NCBI RefSeq assembly: GCF_004153225.1
Contig: NZ_SEMB01000004.1
Coordinates: 52,653-116,652 of the forward strand
DNA from: Sporolactobacillus sp. THM7-7
GTDB lineage: Bacteria > Bacillota > Bacilli > Bacillales > Sporolactobacillaceae
Reading direction: 5' to 3'
Length of the DNA: 64,000 nucleotides
The notes beneath the pieces were generated by a model. It saw only the letters and a list, made by a program, of their open reading frames with translations. It did not search any database and was not told the origin of the DNA. The number at the start of each line of letters is the position of its first letter. The first letter of the stretch is position 1. This document shows positions 45,059 through 55,700 of this stretch, one piece after another. Both the position numbers and the translations under genes were made by a program.

Positions 45059-45862
45059 TTATTTCAAAATGGTGAAACCGTATTTTTGGAATACTTCCAT
45101 GGCTTCCTTTGTCTGTAAGTAGGTAAAAAAGTGCTCGGCTTCCTTCTTGTGTTTCGTTGTTTTAATAACGCCCAGTGGATAGACGATGGGATCATGCGCT
45201 TGATCCGGAGCCGTTTCCACGATTTTGACTTTACCGGATTGTTTGGCATCGGTTTGGTACACCAGGCCGGCATCCACATTGTGCGTTTCCACATAGGTTA
45301 ACACTTGGCGGACATCTTTCGCGTACGTGATCTTGCTTTTCACTTTATTCCACAGGTTCAGCGCGGTTAACGTCTGCTTGGCATATGTTCCGGCGGGTAC
45401 CGATTTTGGGGTACCGATGGCCAGTCGGTGAACACTGGATTGACCTAACGATTTGAAGTCAATGATCGTTTTCGAAGATTCGCCGGATGTAATCAACACT
45501 AATTTATTGCCTAACAAATTCTTCTTTTTTGAAATCAGGCCTTTGTTCATCAGTTCCCTGAAATTATCTTCATCCGCAGAAAAAAACAAGTCAACCGGAG
45601 CCCCTTGAATGATTTGCTGTTTCAGCGTCCCGGAACCGCCGAAATTAAACACAACGTCCACGTTTTTTTGCTTTTTGTTATAGTCTTTTTGAATGTCTCT
45701 CAGGGCATTCTGAAGACTTGCCGCAGCCGACACCGTTATCGTGACTTTTTCATCGTGAGTCTCTTCGCCTTTCTGATTGGCCTGACCGGCTGAACAACCA
45801 GATACAGCCAGTACGACAATAAAGCATAGTATGTAAAAAAGGAAAACCTTACCCCATTTCAC
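45059..45862 (-). CDS. modA: Molybdate ABC transporter, substrate-binding lipoprotein
   Basis: 267 residues. Lipobox VLAVSGC (Cys about residue 23), then TVSAAASLQNALRDIQKDYN, VVFNFGGSGTLKQQIIQGAPVDLFFSADE, the ModA signature, and a C-terminal lobe. Binds molybdate or tungstate outside the membrane. GTG start (45862) after AGAGGGAG. The permease gene is separated from it by moaB-E-D-C, and no modC ATPase is present. Confidence 0.94.
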   Translation of the reverse strand: MKWGKVFLFYILCFIVVLAVSGCSAGQANQKGEETHDEKVTITVSAAASLQNALRDIQKDYNKKQKNVDVVFNFGGSGTLKQQIIQGAPVDLFFSADEDNFRELMNKGLISKKKNLLGNKLVLITSGESSKTIIDFKSLGQSSVHRLAIGTPKSVPAGTYAKQTLTALNLWNKVKSKITYAKDVRQVLTYVETHNVDAGLVYQTDAKQSGKVKIVETAPDQAHDPIVYPLGVIKTTKHKKEAEHFFTYLQTKEAMEVFQKYGFTILK

Positions 45863-45955
45863 TTATTCTCCCTCTTTCTCTTCGGTTCATGACCAAACGA
45901 TGCTACCGATCGTTTCCGAATCCCATCACTTTTGCGCCATCGGAAATAAAAAATT

Positions 45956-46444
45956 TTAATCGCTATCCCTTATATAGGTGCCATTTTTCCCGCCTGTTTT
46001 TTTCAGCAGGAAAGTCTGTCCAATGGTCATGCTACGGTCGATCGCCTTGCACATATCGTAAACCGTCAGCATGCAGACGGAGGCTGCCGTTAAAGCTTCC
46101 ATTTCCACGCCCGTGCTTGCCTTCGTTTTCACCTGAGCGTGAATCAGCAATTCATAAGTGTCTTTGTATATTTTCCAATGAAAAGTAATATTAATTCCTG
46201 TTAATGGCAAAGGGTGACACATTGGAATGATATCTGACGTTTTTTTCGCCGCCATGATCCCGGCCACCTGGGCAACGGAAAAGACATCCCCTTTTTTGAC
46301 TTCGCCGTGTGTCATTTTTTCATAAACTTCTTTGGAAACCATAATGCTGGACTGCGCCTTGGCCATCCGAACGGTTTCTTTCTTGTCGGATACATCCACC
46401 ATTCGCGCGTTTCCTTGCTCATTAAAATGGGTAAAAGAACACAT
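45956..46444 (-). CDS. moaC: Cyclic pyranopterin monophosphate synthase MoaC
   Basis: 162 residues. With MoaA converts GTP to cyclic pyranopterin. Motifs [29 protein letters not shown] and [25 protein letters not shown] contain the active-site His, Lys and Asp residues. Lies 21 bases after moaD in the Mo-cofactor operon. Confidence 0.96.
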   Translation of the reverse strand: MCSFTHFNEQGNARMVDVSDKKETVRMAKAQSSIMVSKEVYEKMTHGEVKKGDVFSVAQVAGIMAAKKTSDIIPMCHPLPLTGINITFHWKIYKDTYELLIHAQVKTKASTGVEMEALTAASVCMLTVYDMCKAIDRSMTIGQTFLLKKTGGKNGTYIRDSD

Positions 46445-46465
46445 TCCTCTGATAATCCCCCTTCT

Positions 46466-46696
46466 TTAGCCGCCGCTGACTGGCGGGATGAGCGCAACGG
46501 TATCCCCGTCATAGATTACGTCTGTATCAACGGCGTATGCTTCATTGACGGCGACCATGACATCTTGAATGTGCAGCGCATATTGATGAACCATCAACGT
46601 TCGGAGTTCCGCCACGGTCATCTGGTTCTCAGGAATCGCCAGTTCATCCTGTCCGACTTGCTCCCGCAGATGCGCAAATAATAACACTTGAATCAT
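46466..46696 (-). CDS. moaD: Molybdopterin synthase sulfur-carrier subunit MoaD
   Basis: 76 residues, ubiquitin-like, ending ALIPPVSGG. The Gly-Gly end is thiocarboxylated (MoeB adenylates it) and donates sulfur in MoaE. GGGGTGAT before ATG 46696. Between moaE and moaC. Confidence 0.93.
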   Translation of the reverse strand: MIQVLLFAHLREQVGQDELAIPENQMTVAELRTLMVHQYALHIQDVMVAVNEAYAVDTDVIYDGDTVALIPPVSGG

Positions 46697-46808
46697 CGCC
46701 GATCACCCCTTTGCTATGCCTTTTTGAAGAAAACTTGGCGAGGCTAAGCCTTTGGTGCAGGCTAAGCTGACCCCTTAGTTTTTTATACTCTAAATACCGC
46801 TAATCTTT

Positions 46809-47249
46809 TTATATATCCTTATTTGTATAGGAAACGGATTCCTGCTGATTGCCGATCCATGTTTCTCCGTGTGCCCAGTGTTCTTTTTTCCAGATCGGGA
46901 CAAGTTTTTTGATGCGTTCGATCGCGTAACGATTGGCCGCATAGGCATCCTGGCGATGTGGGGAGGAGACGGCAATCACTACTGCAGCCTCGCCAATATC
47001 CAGCCGTCCAATCCGGTGAACAATGGCGGTGATCGTACCCGGCCATTGCTTCTTGATTTGCTGGCCAATCTCTGCGAGCATCGCCCGGGCCATTGGCTCG
47101 TAGGCTTCGTACGCCAAATAAATCGTCTTCTTGTCCCCTGTCATCTCGCGAACCGTACCGATGAATGTCACAATGGCTCCGGCATTTCGATGCCCTACCT
47201 CTTCGATGACTTTCCCGATCGATATCGGAGCCGTAACGATCTCGAACAT
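46809..47249 (-). CDS. moaE: Molybdopterin synthase catalytic subunit MoaE
   Basis: 146 residues. GAIVTFIGTVREMTGDKKTIYLAYEAYEPMA, IVHRIGRLDIGEAAVVIAVSSPHRQDAYAA and PIWKKEHWAHGETWIG (catalytic Lys region) are MoaE signatures. Inserts two sulfurs into cyclic pyranopterin with MoaD. ATG 47249 has AGGGGG upstream; an in-frame extension to 47303 lacks an SD and is rejected. Confidence 0.95.
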   Translation of the reverse strand: MFEIVTAPISIGKVIEEVGHRNAGAIVTFIGTVREMTGDKKTIYLAYEAYEPMARAMLAEIGQQIKKQWPGTITAIVHRIGRLDIGEAAVVIAVSSPHRQDAYAANRYAIERIKKLVPIWKKEHWAHGETWIGNQQESVSYTNKDI

Positions 47250-47281
47250 ATCTTTTCCCCCTATTGCTTTCATGCTCCTGA

Positions 47282-47791
47282 CTATTGGCGATGGAGTTCC
47301 CAAACCACATGAGCCAGTTCCGGCAGAATCAGTTTTTTCATCGCGAGGCGTACCGCACCGCTCGAACCCGGCATCGAAAAAATCGCTTTTTTGCCGATCG
47401 TACCGGCAATCGCCCGGCTCATCAGCGCAGCGCTTCCGATATCCTCCGCATAGCTGAGCATGCGAAATAATTCACCGAACCCGACAATTTCCTTATCTAT
47501 TAGCTCCTGAACCGCTTCGATCGTGACATCTCTTCTCGTGATCCCCGTACCTCCGTTCGTCAGAATCACTTGTGTCCCGTCATCCGCGCACCCCGACCGT
47601 ATCGCCTGCTGGATTGCCGGTTTATCATCCTTTACAATATCGTAAGCAGAAACGGAAAAGCCTTCTGTTTGGATCAAATCGATCATCAGCGCTCCGCTTT
47701 TATCTGTGTCCTTCGTCCGTGTGTCGGAAACGGTAATCACCCGGCAGTTCACATTTTGCGAAGCCTGTCTTTTATGTTCCTGAACGCTCAT
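47282..47791 (-). CDS. moaB: Molybdenum cofactor biosynthesis protein MoaB
   Basis: 169 residues of the MogA/MoaB fold: RVITVSDTRTKDTDKSG, ILTNGGTGITRRDVTIEAV, FRMLSYAEDIGSAALMSRAIAG and FSMPGSSGAVRLAM. In Bacillus MoaB probably adenylates molybdopterin before MoeA inserts Mo. ATG 47791 is eight bases after GAGG, right behind the modB stop. Confidence 0.94.
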   Translation of the reverse strand: MSVQEHKRQASQNVNCRVITVSDTRTKDTDKSGALMIDLIQTEGFSVSAYDIVKDDKPAIQQAIRSGCADDGTQVILTNGGTGITRRDVTIEAVQELIDKEIVGFGELFRMLSYAEDIGSAALMSRAIAGTIGKKAIFSMPGSSGAVRLAMKKLILPELAHVVWELHRQ

Positions 47792-47796
47792 CTGTT

Positions 47797-48459
47797 TCAC
47801 CTCTCATGAAAACGCATTTTGGAACTGGCTGCCAGAAACAGAAAGGAGATGATCACGCTGGCCGCAACCCAGCCCCACATCTTTGCCGTTTCGCCGATGT
47901 CGTAAGCCGTATAAACCGCCATTGAAAGTGTCTCTGTTTTCCCGGGAATATTGCCGGCCACCATCAGAGTAGCCCCGAATTCTCCCAGCGCCCGCGTAAA
48001 ACTTAAGATAAAACCGGATAACAAAGCTTTCGAACATAGAGGCAGCTCAACGGCCAGAAACGCCTTCCATTTACTGGCCCCGTCGACGAGAGACGCTTCG
48101 ATAATCTCTTTATCGACAGACAGAAACCCTGCTTTTGCCGTTTGGTACATTAGCGGAAACGCCACCACGGCCGAAGCCACCACCGCTCCCTGCCATGTGA
48201 ACAAAAGGGAATGATGAAAGATCAGTTCTGTCAATCGGCCGGGCAGGCTATGATGGCCTAAAAGAGTCATCAGCAGCAGCCCGATCACCGTCGGCGGCAA
48301 AACAAGCGGAAGCATAAAAAAAGTCTCGACGATCGTCTTCCCCTTGAACGTTCGATGCACCATCATCCGTGCGACAAGCATCCCGATCATGAACACCATG
48401 ATCCCAGCTACAATACTGACTTTTAGCGTGACTTCAATGGGCAGCCAAAAATCGGCCAA
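47797..48459 (-). CDS. modB: Molybdate ABC transporter permease
   Basis: 220 residues, five or six helices. EAA loop IIEASLVDGASKWKAFLAVELPL, then FTRALGEFGATLMVAGNIPGKTETL, the ModB signature. The ATG at 48468 abuts the SD (AAAAGGA), so the TTG at 48459, nine bases downstream, is more likely. It forms the membrane channel for ModA; the ATPase partner must be encoded elsewhere. Confidence 0.92.
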   Translation of the reverse strand: MADFWLPIEVTLKVSIVAGIMVFMIGMLVARMMVHRTFKGKTIVETFFMLPLVLPPTVIGLLLMTLLGHHSLPGRLTELIFHHSLLFTWQGAVVASAVVAFPLMYQTAKAGFLSVDKEIIEASLVDGASKWKAFLAVELPLCSKALLSGFILSFTRALGEFGATLMVAGNIPGKTETLSMAVYTAYDIGETAKMWGWVAASVIISFLFLAASSKMRFHER

Positions 48460-48511
48460 CGTTCTCATTCCTTTTAAATGGCTTATTTAAAGCCTTCATC
48501 TTTTCGTAAAG

Positions 48512-49795
48512 TCAAACGGTGCCCCGTATGACGCCCTCCTTATCTTCCCTGCTCTTGCTTCCTTCGAGCAATAAGACGTCGATCTCGTCTCCATAATGAA
48601 AACCTTCAGTCCCCCCAGGCAATACCGATAAAGCATTCGCTTTGGCAAGTGAGGAAATCATATGCGGTTTATCCAGCCCGGAAGGCACCACTTGTAACCC
48701 CTTCTCATTAAAAAAAACGAAGCTTCGGACAAACCGGGTAAAGGGATTGGACGGAAAATCGGCCAGCAACCTGGCCCTGATTTTTTGTAAATAAGGATGA
48801 GGCGAATATAAAATTTTTCGGATTACCGGCCCAACATAAAGCTCAAAACCAACATAACATGAGGAAGGATTTCCCGATAGCCCGAACAATAATTTACCGT
48901 CCAGCTCGGCCACCGTGGTGACGCTGCCCGGACGCATGGCAATCTTGTTGAACAGGACCCGAGCACCGAGCTTTTGATAGATCGCCGGCAGAAAATCAAA
49001 ATCACCGACGGAGACGCCTCCCGTAGTAATGAGCAGATCATAGCGATCCAATGCCTTTGCAATGGCCTGATAGCATGCCTCAAAGTCATCGGCCAATCGG
49101 CCAAGATAATGGGGCGTCGCACCGGCGCGTTCGATTTGCGCCTGAAGCATGTGCGAGTTGCTGTTTCGAATTTTTCCCGGTACGAGCGGGTCATCGATAT
49201 CGAGCAGTTCCGTTCCGGTAGCATAGATGCCGATTTCTGGTTTTTTCATGACTTTGACCTTACTATAGCCGAAAGTCGCCAGTACCGCCCGAACACCCGG
49301 ATTGATATATGTACCCTTGGATAGAAGGACACTCCCCTTTTTAATATCTTCCCCCCGGAATGTGATGTTTTCACCGGAGGCAAACGGCCGCGTAATCGAC
49401 ATATAGGGCTTGCCGTTTTTTTCACTCTCTTTTACCGACTCCAGCATGATCACCGCATCGCATGTATCCGGAATCTGAGCGCCGGTCATGATCCGGACCG
49501 CCTGAAACGCTTCAACTGCTTTAGAGGCAATGAATCCGGCGCCGATTTCTTCAATTACTTCAAAAACAACCGGACTTTTCTCGCTCGCCGCGCTTGAATC
49601 TACGGCACGAATGGCGTAGCCGTCATACCGCGATCGGTTGAAATGCGGGACATCGTGGTCGGCAATGACAGCTTCGCCTAAGTACCGGCCGTACGTCTCC
49701 TCAAGCCTGATTGTTTCCGACGTTCCGCCGCGAACGTGCCGCACCACTCGCTGAACGGCTTCATCGACTGGAATCGGTGTTCTCATTTCCACCAT
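48512..49795 (-). CDS. moeA: Molybdopterin molybdotransferase MoeA
   Basis: 427 residues, ligates molybdate to adenylated molybdopterin. DHDVPHFNRSRYDGYAIR, MTGAQIPDTCDAVIMLE, ATGTELL, TTGGVSVGDFDFLP and FGLSGNPSSCYVGFELYV are the family blocks; the domain IV tail follows. Start ATG 49795 (AGGGA about twelve bases upstream); ATG 49786 is an alternative. Sits between moeB and modB. Confidence 0.95.
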   Translation of the reverse strand: MVEMRTPIPVDEAVQRVVRHVRGGTSETIRLEETYGRYLGEAVIADHDVPHFNRSRYDGYAIRAVDSSAASEKSPVVFEVIEEIGAGFIASKAVEAFQAVRIMTGAQIPDTCDAVIMLESVKESEKNGKPYMSITRPFASGENITFRGEDIKKGSVLLSKGTYINPGVRAVLATFGYSKVKVMKKPEIGIYATGTELLDIDDPLVPGKIRNSNSHMLQAQIERAGATPHYLGRLADDFEACYQAIAKALDRYDLLITTGGVSVGDFDFLPAIYQKLGARVLFNKIAMRPGSVTTVAELDGKLLFGLSGNPSSCYVGFELYVGPVIRKILYSPHPYLQKIRARLLADFPSNPFTRFVRSFVFFNEKGLQVVPSGLDKPHMISSLAKANALSVLPGGTEGFHYGDEIDVLLLEGSKSREDKEGVIRGTV

Positions 49796-49848
49796 TACAT
49801 TGCTTCGTCCCTTCCCTGCTTTTTATTTTCATTGGATGAGAGAACCTG

Positions 49849-50868
49849 TTATCCGATAATTTTCTGGTAGAGCGATCGGGCATAGCCCGTATTTTTCGTT
49901 CCGTGAACTAAGGCGCGACCATCCTTAAAAAGTACCAATCGTTCCCTGGCATAGTGAACGGACATTAAATAAGGATTCGCCCGGACCTCATATCCCGCCC
50001 TTTTTAATTTGCACGACAAACGAATAAAGTCCAGTTCCAACCGTTTCGGAGGACGCACCTGAACGGTGTCTCTGCCGCACAGAATGGCTGCCTTCGTCGT
50101 ATTCGTGCGATTTAAAAACGGATAGGTTCTCTCTTTCCCGCATGATAAGCAGTCCTCTCTTTTCGCTTTCGTAACGTTCATACTCTGATACTGGTTATGC
50201 CAAAGATCAAAGGTGACAAAGGTTTGCCGAATGGAATCCCAATCCTCAACGAGAATCTTCAGGGCTTCCGCGGTCTGATGCGCCGCAACCATTTGGACCG
50301 CCGGCGCGATAATGCCCCCGGTCTCACACGTCAAGCCAGTGAGCGGAATGGCTTTCCACAAGCAATGCATACACGGCGTTTTTCCGGGAATGACGGTGAA
50401 ACTCATGCCAAAGCTTCCGACACAGGCCCCATAAATCCAAGGAACTGTTAACTTTTGGGACAAATCATTAATGACCCCTCGCGTTTCAAAATTATCCGTG
50501 GCATCGACAATCAGATCCTTGTCTTCCGCCAGCTCCTCCAGATCAGCCGCCGCGGCGTCGAGAACACAGGCATGGACCGAAACTTCGGGATTGATGGCGT
50601 TCAAATGATTTTTCGCAGCGACAGCCTTTGGAAGCTGTTCGCGTGCGTCTTCCTCAGTGTACAGCTGCTGGCGTTGGAGATTGCTCCATTCCACATAATC
50701 CCGGTCAACGATCGTCAGCTGTCCGACACCGGCCCGCACCAGTATATCGGCATTCGCGGATCCAAGTGCTCCGGCTCCAACCAGCAATACGTGCTTCTTC
50801 CGCAGGTTTCTTTGCCCGTCTTCCCCAATGGGCGAAAATAAAATTTGCCTCGAATATCGTTCTTCCAC
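49849..50868 (-). CDS. moeB: Molybdopterin-synthase adenylyltransferase MoeB
   Basis: 339 residues. E1-like activation of MoaD. VLLVGAGALGSANADILVRAG binds ATP; DRDYVEWSNLQRQQLY; zinc pairs TPCMHCLW and DCLSCGKE; C-terminal extension with ILCGRDTVQVRPP as in the ThiF at 37908. GTG start 50868 after AGAGGT. Location among moa/moe genes marks it as MoeB, though the two paralogues might cross-act. Confidence 0.9.
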   Translation of the reverse strand: MEERYSRQILFSPIGEDGQRNLRKKHVLLVGAGALGSANADILVRAGVGQLTIVDRDYVEWSNLQRQQLYTEEDAREQLPKAVAAKNHLNAINPEVSVHACVLDAAAADLEELAEDKDLIVDATDNFETRGVINDLSQKLTVPWIYGACVGSFGMSFTVIPGKTPCMHCLWKAIPLTGLTCETGGIIAPAVQMVAAHQTAEALKILVEDWDSIRQTFVTFDLWHNQYQSMNVTKAKREDCLSCGKERTYPFLNRTNTTKAAILCGRDTVQVRPPKRLELDFIRLSCKLKRAGYEVRANPYLMSVHYARERLVLFKDGRALVHGTKNTGYARSLYQKIIG

Positions 50869-50914
50869 TTCGCGCCGACCTCTTTTTCTCGTAAATGTTG
50901 CCCCTTACCTGAAC

Positions 50915-51925
50915 CTAGCCGCCGATATAAGACATCTCTATTTTTTTTCTTTCATGAACTTTTTTTAAAAGCGCCTGGCGTTCTTCAGAGTAACGATCGG
51001 ATCGATTCTTCCAAACACTTTCAATAATTTCCAACAGTTCACAGTCCGTGGCGCCAGAGCGCAACGGTGCCCGAAGATCCGTTCCTTCTGTCGCAAACAG
51101 GCAGGTAAACAGCCGCCCGTCGGCCGAAAGCCTGGCTCTCGTGCACATGGAGCAAAACGTATCCGTGACCGATGAAATGATGCCGATCTCTTTGTTCGTC
51201 CCTTTGTAGCAAAAGCGGGAAGCCACTTCTCCCGGATAATTGGGCTTCAACGTTTCCAGTGGCATGTCCTTGTTAATCCTCTCGAGAATCTCTTGCTTGG
51301 ACACGACTTGTCCCCTGTTCCAGCCGTTCACATTGCCAACGTCCATGTACTCAATGAACCGGATGATATGATCGGTTTTCCGGAAATATCGGGCCATCGG
51401 AATGACATCCTGTTCATTGACCCCTTTTTGAACGACCATATTGATTTTCACCGGCAGGTCCGCTCGTTCTGCCGACCGAATTCCGGCGAGAACGGATTGC
51501 ACGCTGACGCCGCGTCCATTCATATGGCCAAAGCGCTGATCGTCCAAAGAATCAAGACTGACGGACACGCGGTTTAATCCCGCTTTTTTTAGCTTTTCGG
51601 CGAACTTTGGGAGCAAGACACCGTTCGTTGACATCGCCAGATCGTGGATCCCGTCGATCCGATGCAGCATGCCGACCAAGTGATCGATGTCCTGACGCAG
51701 TAAAGGTTCCCCGCCTGTGATCCGGATTTTCCGAACACCAAGATTGACAAATAACCGAGCCAAACGCTGAATCTCCTCAAAAGTCAGCAACTGTTTTTTC
51801 GGCAAGAAGGGATAGTCGCGGCCGAATATTTCCTTTGGCATACAGTAACGGCAGCGAAAATTACAGCGATCGGTAACCGATATTCTTATATCCCTTAAAG
51901 GACGATGAAACTGATCCTGAATCAT
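50915..51925 (-). CDS. moaA: GTP 3',8-cyclase MoaA
   Basis: 336-residue radical SAM enzyme starting molybdenum cofactor synthesis. N-terminal cluster [10 protein letters not shown] (C-x3-C-x2-C), [25 protein letters not shown], and the C-terminal cluster [21 protein letters not shown]. It ends in Gly-Gly, which the enzyme needs. ATG 51925 after GAGAGGAGAATGAA. Follows the MOSC gene. Confidence 0.96.
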   Translation of the reverse strand: MIQDQFHRPLRDIRISVTDRCNFRCRYCMPKEIFGRDYPFLPKKQLLTFEEIQRLARLFVNLGVRKIRITGGEPLLRQDIDHLVGMLHRIDGIHDLAMSTNGVLLPKFAEKLKKAGLNRVSVSLDSLDDQRFGHMNGRGVSVQSVLAGIRSAERADLPVKINMVVQKGVNEQDVIPMARYFRKTDHIIRFIEYMDVGNVNGWNRGQVVSKQEILERINKDMPLETLKPNYPGEVASRFCYKGTNKEIGIISSVTDTFCSMCTRARLSADGRLFTCLFATEGTDLRAPLRSGATDCELLEIIESVWKNRSDRYSEERQALLKKVHERKKIEMSYIGG

Positions 51926-51966
51926 TTCATTCTCCTCTCACAAAAAATCCCTAACGTCAAAAATAT

Positions 51967-52626
51967 TCAATTCGCAAGTCTCTGTAAGCGCTCAGTGAGT
52001 TTTTTCCGCCACACATTTGCCAGTTCATCAATTTCCAGTATACGTTTTATCCCATCAATATCCTTAGGGTGGTCAAAATAGATTTGGTGGCAGAAACGAA
52101 CCGTGCATTGTTTCGGATGCCGCTTGATTAACGAGATGTCCGAATCCTTTCTAACTGTCCCCTCTTTTAACACACGGCAAAGGCAGCCGGTAAAACCGGT
52201 CTCTATCATTCTCTTAAGAAGATTGGGTATATTATTTCTTTTCGAATTCGTACTGCAGGGAATCCTGCTTTGGGTCACCTGGATAATAGCCTCCCCTGCT
52301 TGATAAATATCGCCGATACATACCTCACGCTCCAACATGTGCGTCACGGTGAGATTTTCGCCAAATGCCGCGGAAGGCAACCGTGTACGAAACTCCCGTT
52401 CCCAAAAAGGATAATGCTCATATGGATAAACGCATACAGCGCGGTCGGGGCCGCCATGATGCTTTAAATCAGCGACGCCATCGCGACTGAATCCTTCTTT
52501 CGACAGGAAAGCTTCTTCTCTTTCCGTTTTACAAATCCCCGTTATCATTTCTTTACCATGACCGTATTTCATCTTTTTAGGTAATCCCGTGGCAAAGTTC
52601 ATGATTTGGATCGGCTGTTCCTCCAT
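51967..52626 (-). CDS. MOSC domain protein, YiiM-like
   Basis: 219 residues. MOSC core with GVADLKHHGGPDRAVCVYPYEHY, FGENLTVTHM, ICIGDIYQAGEAIIQVTQSRIPC (candidate Mo-binding Cys) and the C-terminal YiiM helical extension. YiiM-type proteins use Mo cofactor to reduce N-hydroxylated bases or related compounds. Located between nasBC and moaA, where a Mo-cofactor user or sorting protein is expected. SD weak (GAAGAG). Confidence 0.88.
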   Translation of the reverse strand: MEEQPIQIMNFATGLPKKMKYGHGKEMITGICKTEREEAFLSKEGFSRDGVADLKHHGGPDRAVCVYPYEHYPFWEREFRTRLPSAAFGENLTVTHMLEREVCIGDIYQAGEAIIQVTQSRIPCSTNSKRNNIPNLLKRMIETGFTGCLCRVLKEGTVRKDSDISLIKRHPKQCTVRFCHQIYFDHPKDIDGIKRILEIDELANVWRKKLTERLQRLAN

Positions 52627-52715
52627 ATTCTGGCTACTCTTCTTTCTTGTAAAATAATTCTGATTAAATCAGCTTGATTCTAGTCTAGCACAGTTCACTT
52701 ATATGGCCTATATCT

Positions 52716-55700
52716 TTACTTCATCGTATTCAAAAACCTCCCATCCACTCTTTCAATTTTCACGGCGCAAATTTTGAACCCGGGAATTTTACAGTATGGA
52801 TCGAGTGCCTGATTCGTCACCTTATTGATGTTTTGCCGGCCTCCCCAATGCATCGGAACGAATACCGTATCTTCTCTTATCTGATCGGACAGCCTGCTTC
52901 TCACGACGGCACTGCCTCTTCTGGACTCCAGTTTCACTAATGATCCCTCTTCAATATGGTATTTTTCTGCAGTCAGCGGATGAATCTCGAGAAAAGATTC
53001 CGTATCGTCAGCGGTCAGTGCTGAGCTTCTTCGCGTCTGGGTTCCTGTTAAATACTGTTTTAAAATCCGTCCCGTCGTCAGATAAAGCGGGAATTCATCC
53101 GTCACTTTCTCTTTCCCATGCTCGCTGCTCACGGGTAAAATCCGTGCTTTCCCGTCATCTGTAGCAAAAGTACGCTCAAAAAGGCGGGCCTTCCCGGGCT
53201 GATCCAGGGAGGGACAGGGCCAGTACAGCCCGCCGCTCGCGGCGAGGCGTTCATAGGTTATACCGTAATAGTCCGCCTTTCCTCCATGACTGGCGATTCT
53301 CAATTCATTGAAAATCTCTTCGGCAGATGAAAAAGAAAAGAATCGTTCCTTCCCTAGCCTTTGGGCAATCTCACAAAGAATTTTCCAGTCATGCTTGACT
53401 CCTTCAGGAGGCGTTTTTGTTGCCTCTCTTAAGATTACGCGCCCCTCCAGATTGGTGAGTGTCCCTTCATCTTCTAAATAAGAAGAAGTCGGCAAAATCA
53501 AATCAGCCATTCTTCCGGTTTCGGAAAGAAACATATCTACGACAACTAAAAATTTTAATTTCCTTAAACCTTCTTCTACAAAATTTGCATTAGGATTCGA
53601 AACAACCGGGTTTGAACCCATGATAAACAGTCCGGTGATCGCCTTCTGATGGACTTTCTCCATCATTTCGTACGCTGAAACGCCTTTTCCTGGTAAATCT
53701 CGTTCGTTAATTCCCCATACTTTCGCTATATATGAGCGGTGTTCCGGATTATCAATGAATCTGAATCCCGGAAGCTGATCGGCTTTTTGTCCGTGCTCCC
53801 GGCCTCCCTGACCGTTTCCCTGACCCGTAATTGCTCCATATCCGCACCCCGGGCGGCCGATTTTCCCGGTGACCAGTGACAGATTAATAAAATTGCGAAC
53901 GGTCAGATAGCCGTCTATTTGCTGCTCCACTCCTCTGGCTGTGAAAATCATCCCGGTCTTGGCTTTCCCATATGCAAAGGCCGCTTTTTCAATTTGATGA
54001 ACGGGTATACCTGTAACAGCCTCAACCTGGCTTATTCGAACGGAAGCCAAATGCTGTTTTAATGGTTCATACCCGGTTGTGCGTCCGCGGATAAACTCCG
54101 GATCAGCCATTCCTTTATCCAAAATCACTTTCAATAAACCGTTGGCTAACGCCGCATCCGTACCGGGTTTAATTTTCAAATGCAAATCCGCCAATCTTGC
54201 CGTTTCCGTTTCCCTTGGATCAATGACAATGATAAAGGCACCTTTCTGCTTCGCTCTCGTAAAATACGGGATCAGCGTCGGTTGGCATTCGGCAATATTG
54301 GTTCCCGCCAAAATGATACAACGCGCATCTAAAATATCGGCCAGTCCGTTCGTTAATCCTCGGTCGACGCCAAGAGATTTTTGTGCGGCTGAGGAAGCGG
54401 CCGACATACAGAACCTTCCATTATAATCGATATACCTGGTTTGCAGGGCTACTCGAGCAAATTTTCCTAACAAATAAGCATCTTCATTCGTTAGCGACCC
54501 TCCGCCATATACACCGAGTGCATTGTATCCGTCCTGCTTCTGAATTTCCGTAAACCTTTCCTTTATAATCTGCAGCGCCTGATCCCAGGATATCGGGACA
54601 AATGCATGATTCACCTTTAACAGGGGCTTCGTGATCCGTTCTTTAGACAGAGCATACTGGTGAGCGTTTCGTCCTTTGATACACAAACGGCCTTCCGATG
54701 CCGGATTCGCTACCGGAACCACTTTATACCTTCTTTGTTCCCCGCTCCGATATTCAACCAGCCGCATTTTACACTGCACTCCGCAAAACGGGCATTGCGT
54801 GTCATAAACCGTTTTCTTTCCTGTAAAAAGCGTTTCTTGATCGGCTCCCTTATATTTTTCTCCCCACACCTCTTTCAACAGCGCTTCAATGAGTGACTGA
54901 CAGCTTCCACATGTGCGTGACGCGTTGGTACATTTTTTTACTTTCTCAACCGAATCTAATCGCTGGTCGCGAATGGCTTGAACAATCGTTCCTTTCATGA
55001 CGCGATTGCATTCGCAAATCAGCGTATCGTCGGGCATATGCTGAACGCTTGATGTTTGGTGATTCAGTCCGTTTTTCTGAGATTGATAGAGGAGAGATTG
55101 GACGTCGGATACATGACTGCCTTTGCGAATCATTTGCGCCAGACGCGGGCCGTTACCGGTATCTCCGAACAGAACGGCGCCAATCACCCTGTCTCCCCGA
55201 TACAAAACTTTTTGATAAACGCCTCTGCTTTTATCCAGTGTACGCATGGCCTTCGTATCCGGGCGATCCATATATACACCGGCTGAGAAAACGTTAACGC
55301 CCGAAACTTTAAGCCTGGTAGAAAGAAAAGAGCCCGTATACGGTGCCGTTTTAACACCGCATAAGTGTTTCGCTAAAACAGCGCCTTGTTCATAGGCCGG
55401 AGCCACCAGCCCATAAATCCTCCCGCGGTGCTCGGCACATTCTCCGACAGCATAAACGTTCGGTCTACTTGACTCAAGAAAATCATTGACAACAATCCCC
55501 TGATGCACGTCGATACCGCTTTCCCGAGCCAGTTTCACGTTGGGGCGGATACCGGCGGCCATGACGACAAGATCTGCTTCGATCCCCGTTCCATCTTTGA
55601 AACGTAGTCCGCGTGCACGGTCTTCACCATAAATTTCTACGGTCTCTTTATTCATCAAAAAGTTTATGCCTTGCGTTCTCAGTTTTTCTTCCAAAAGCTT

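Noticed and set aside
46819-47310. Minus-strand 163-residue frame over moaE
   Set aside because: Frame-shifted shadow; the moaE frame has all family motifs and an SD.
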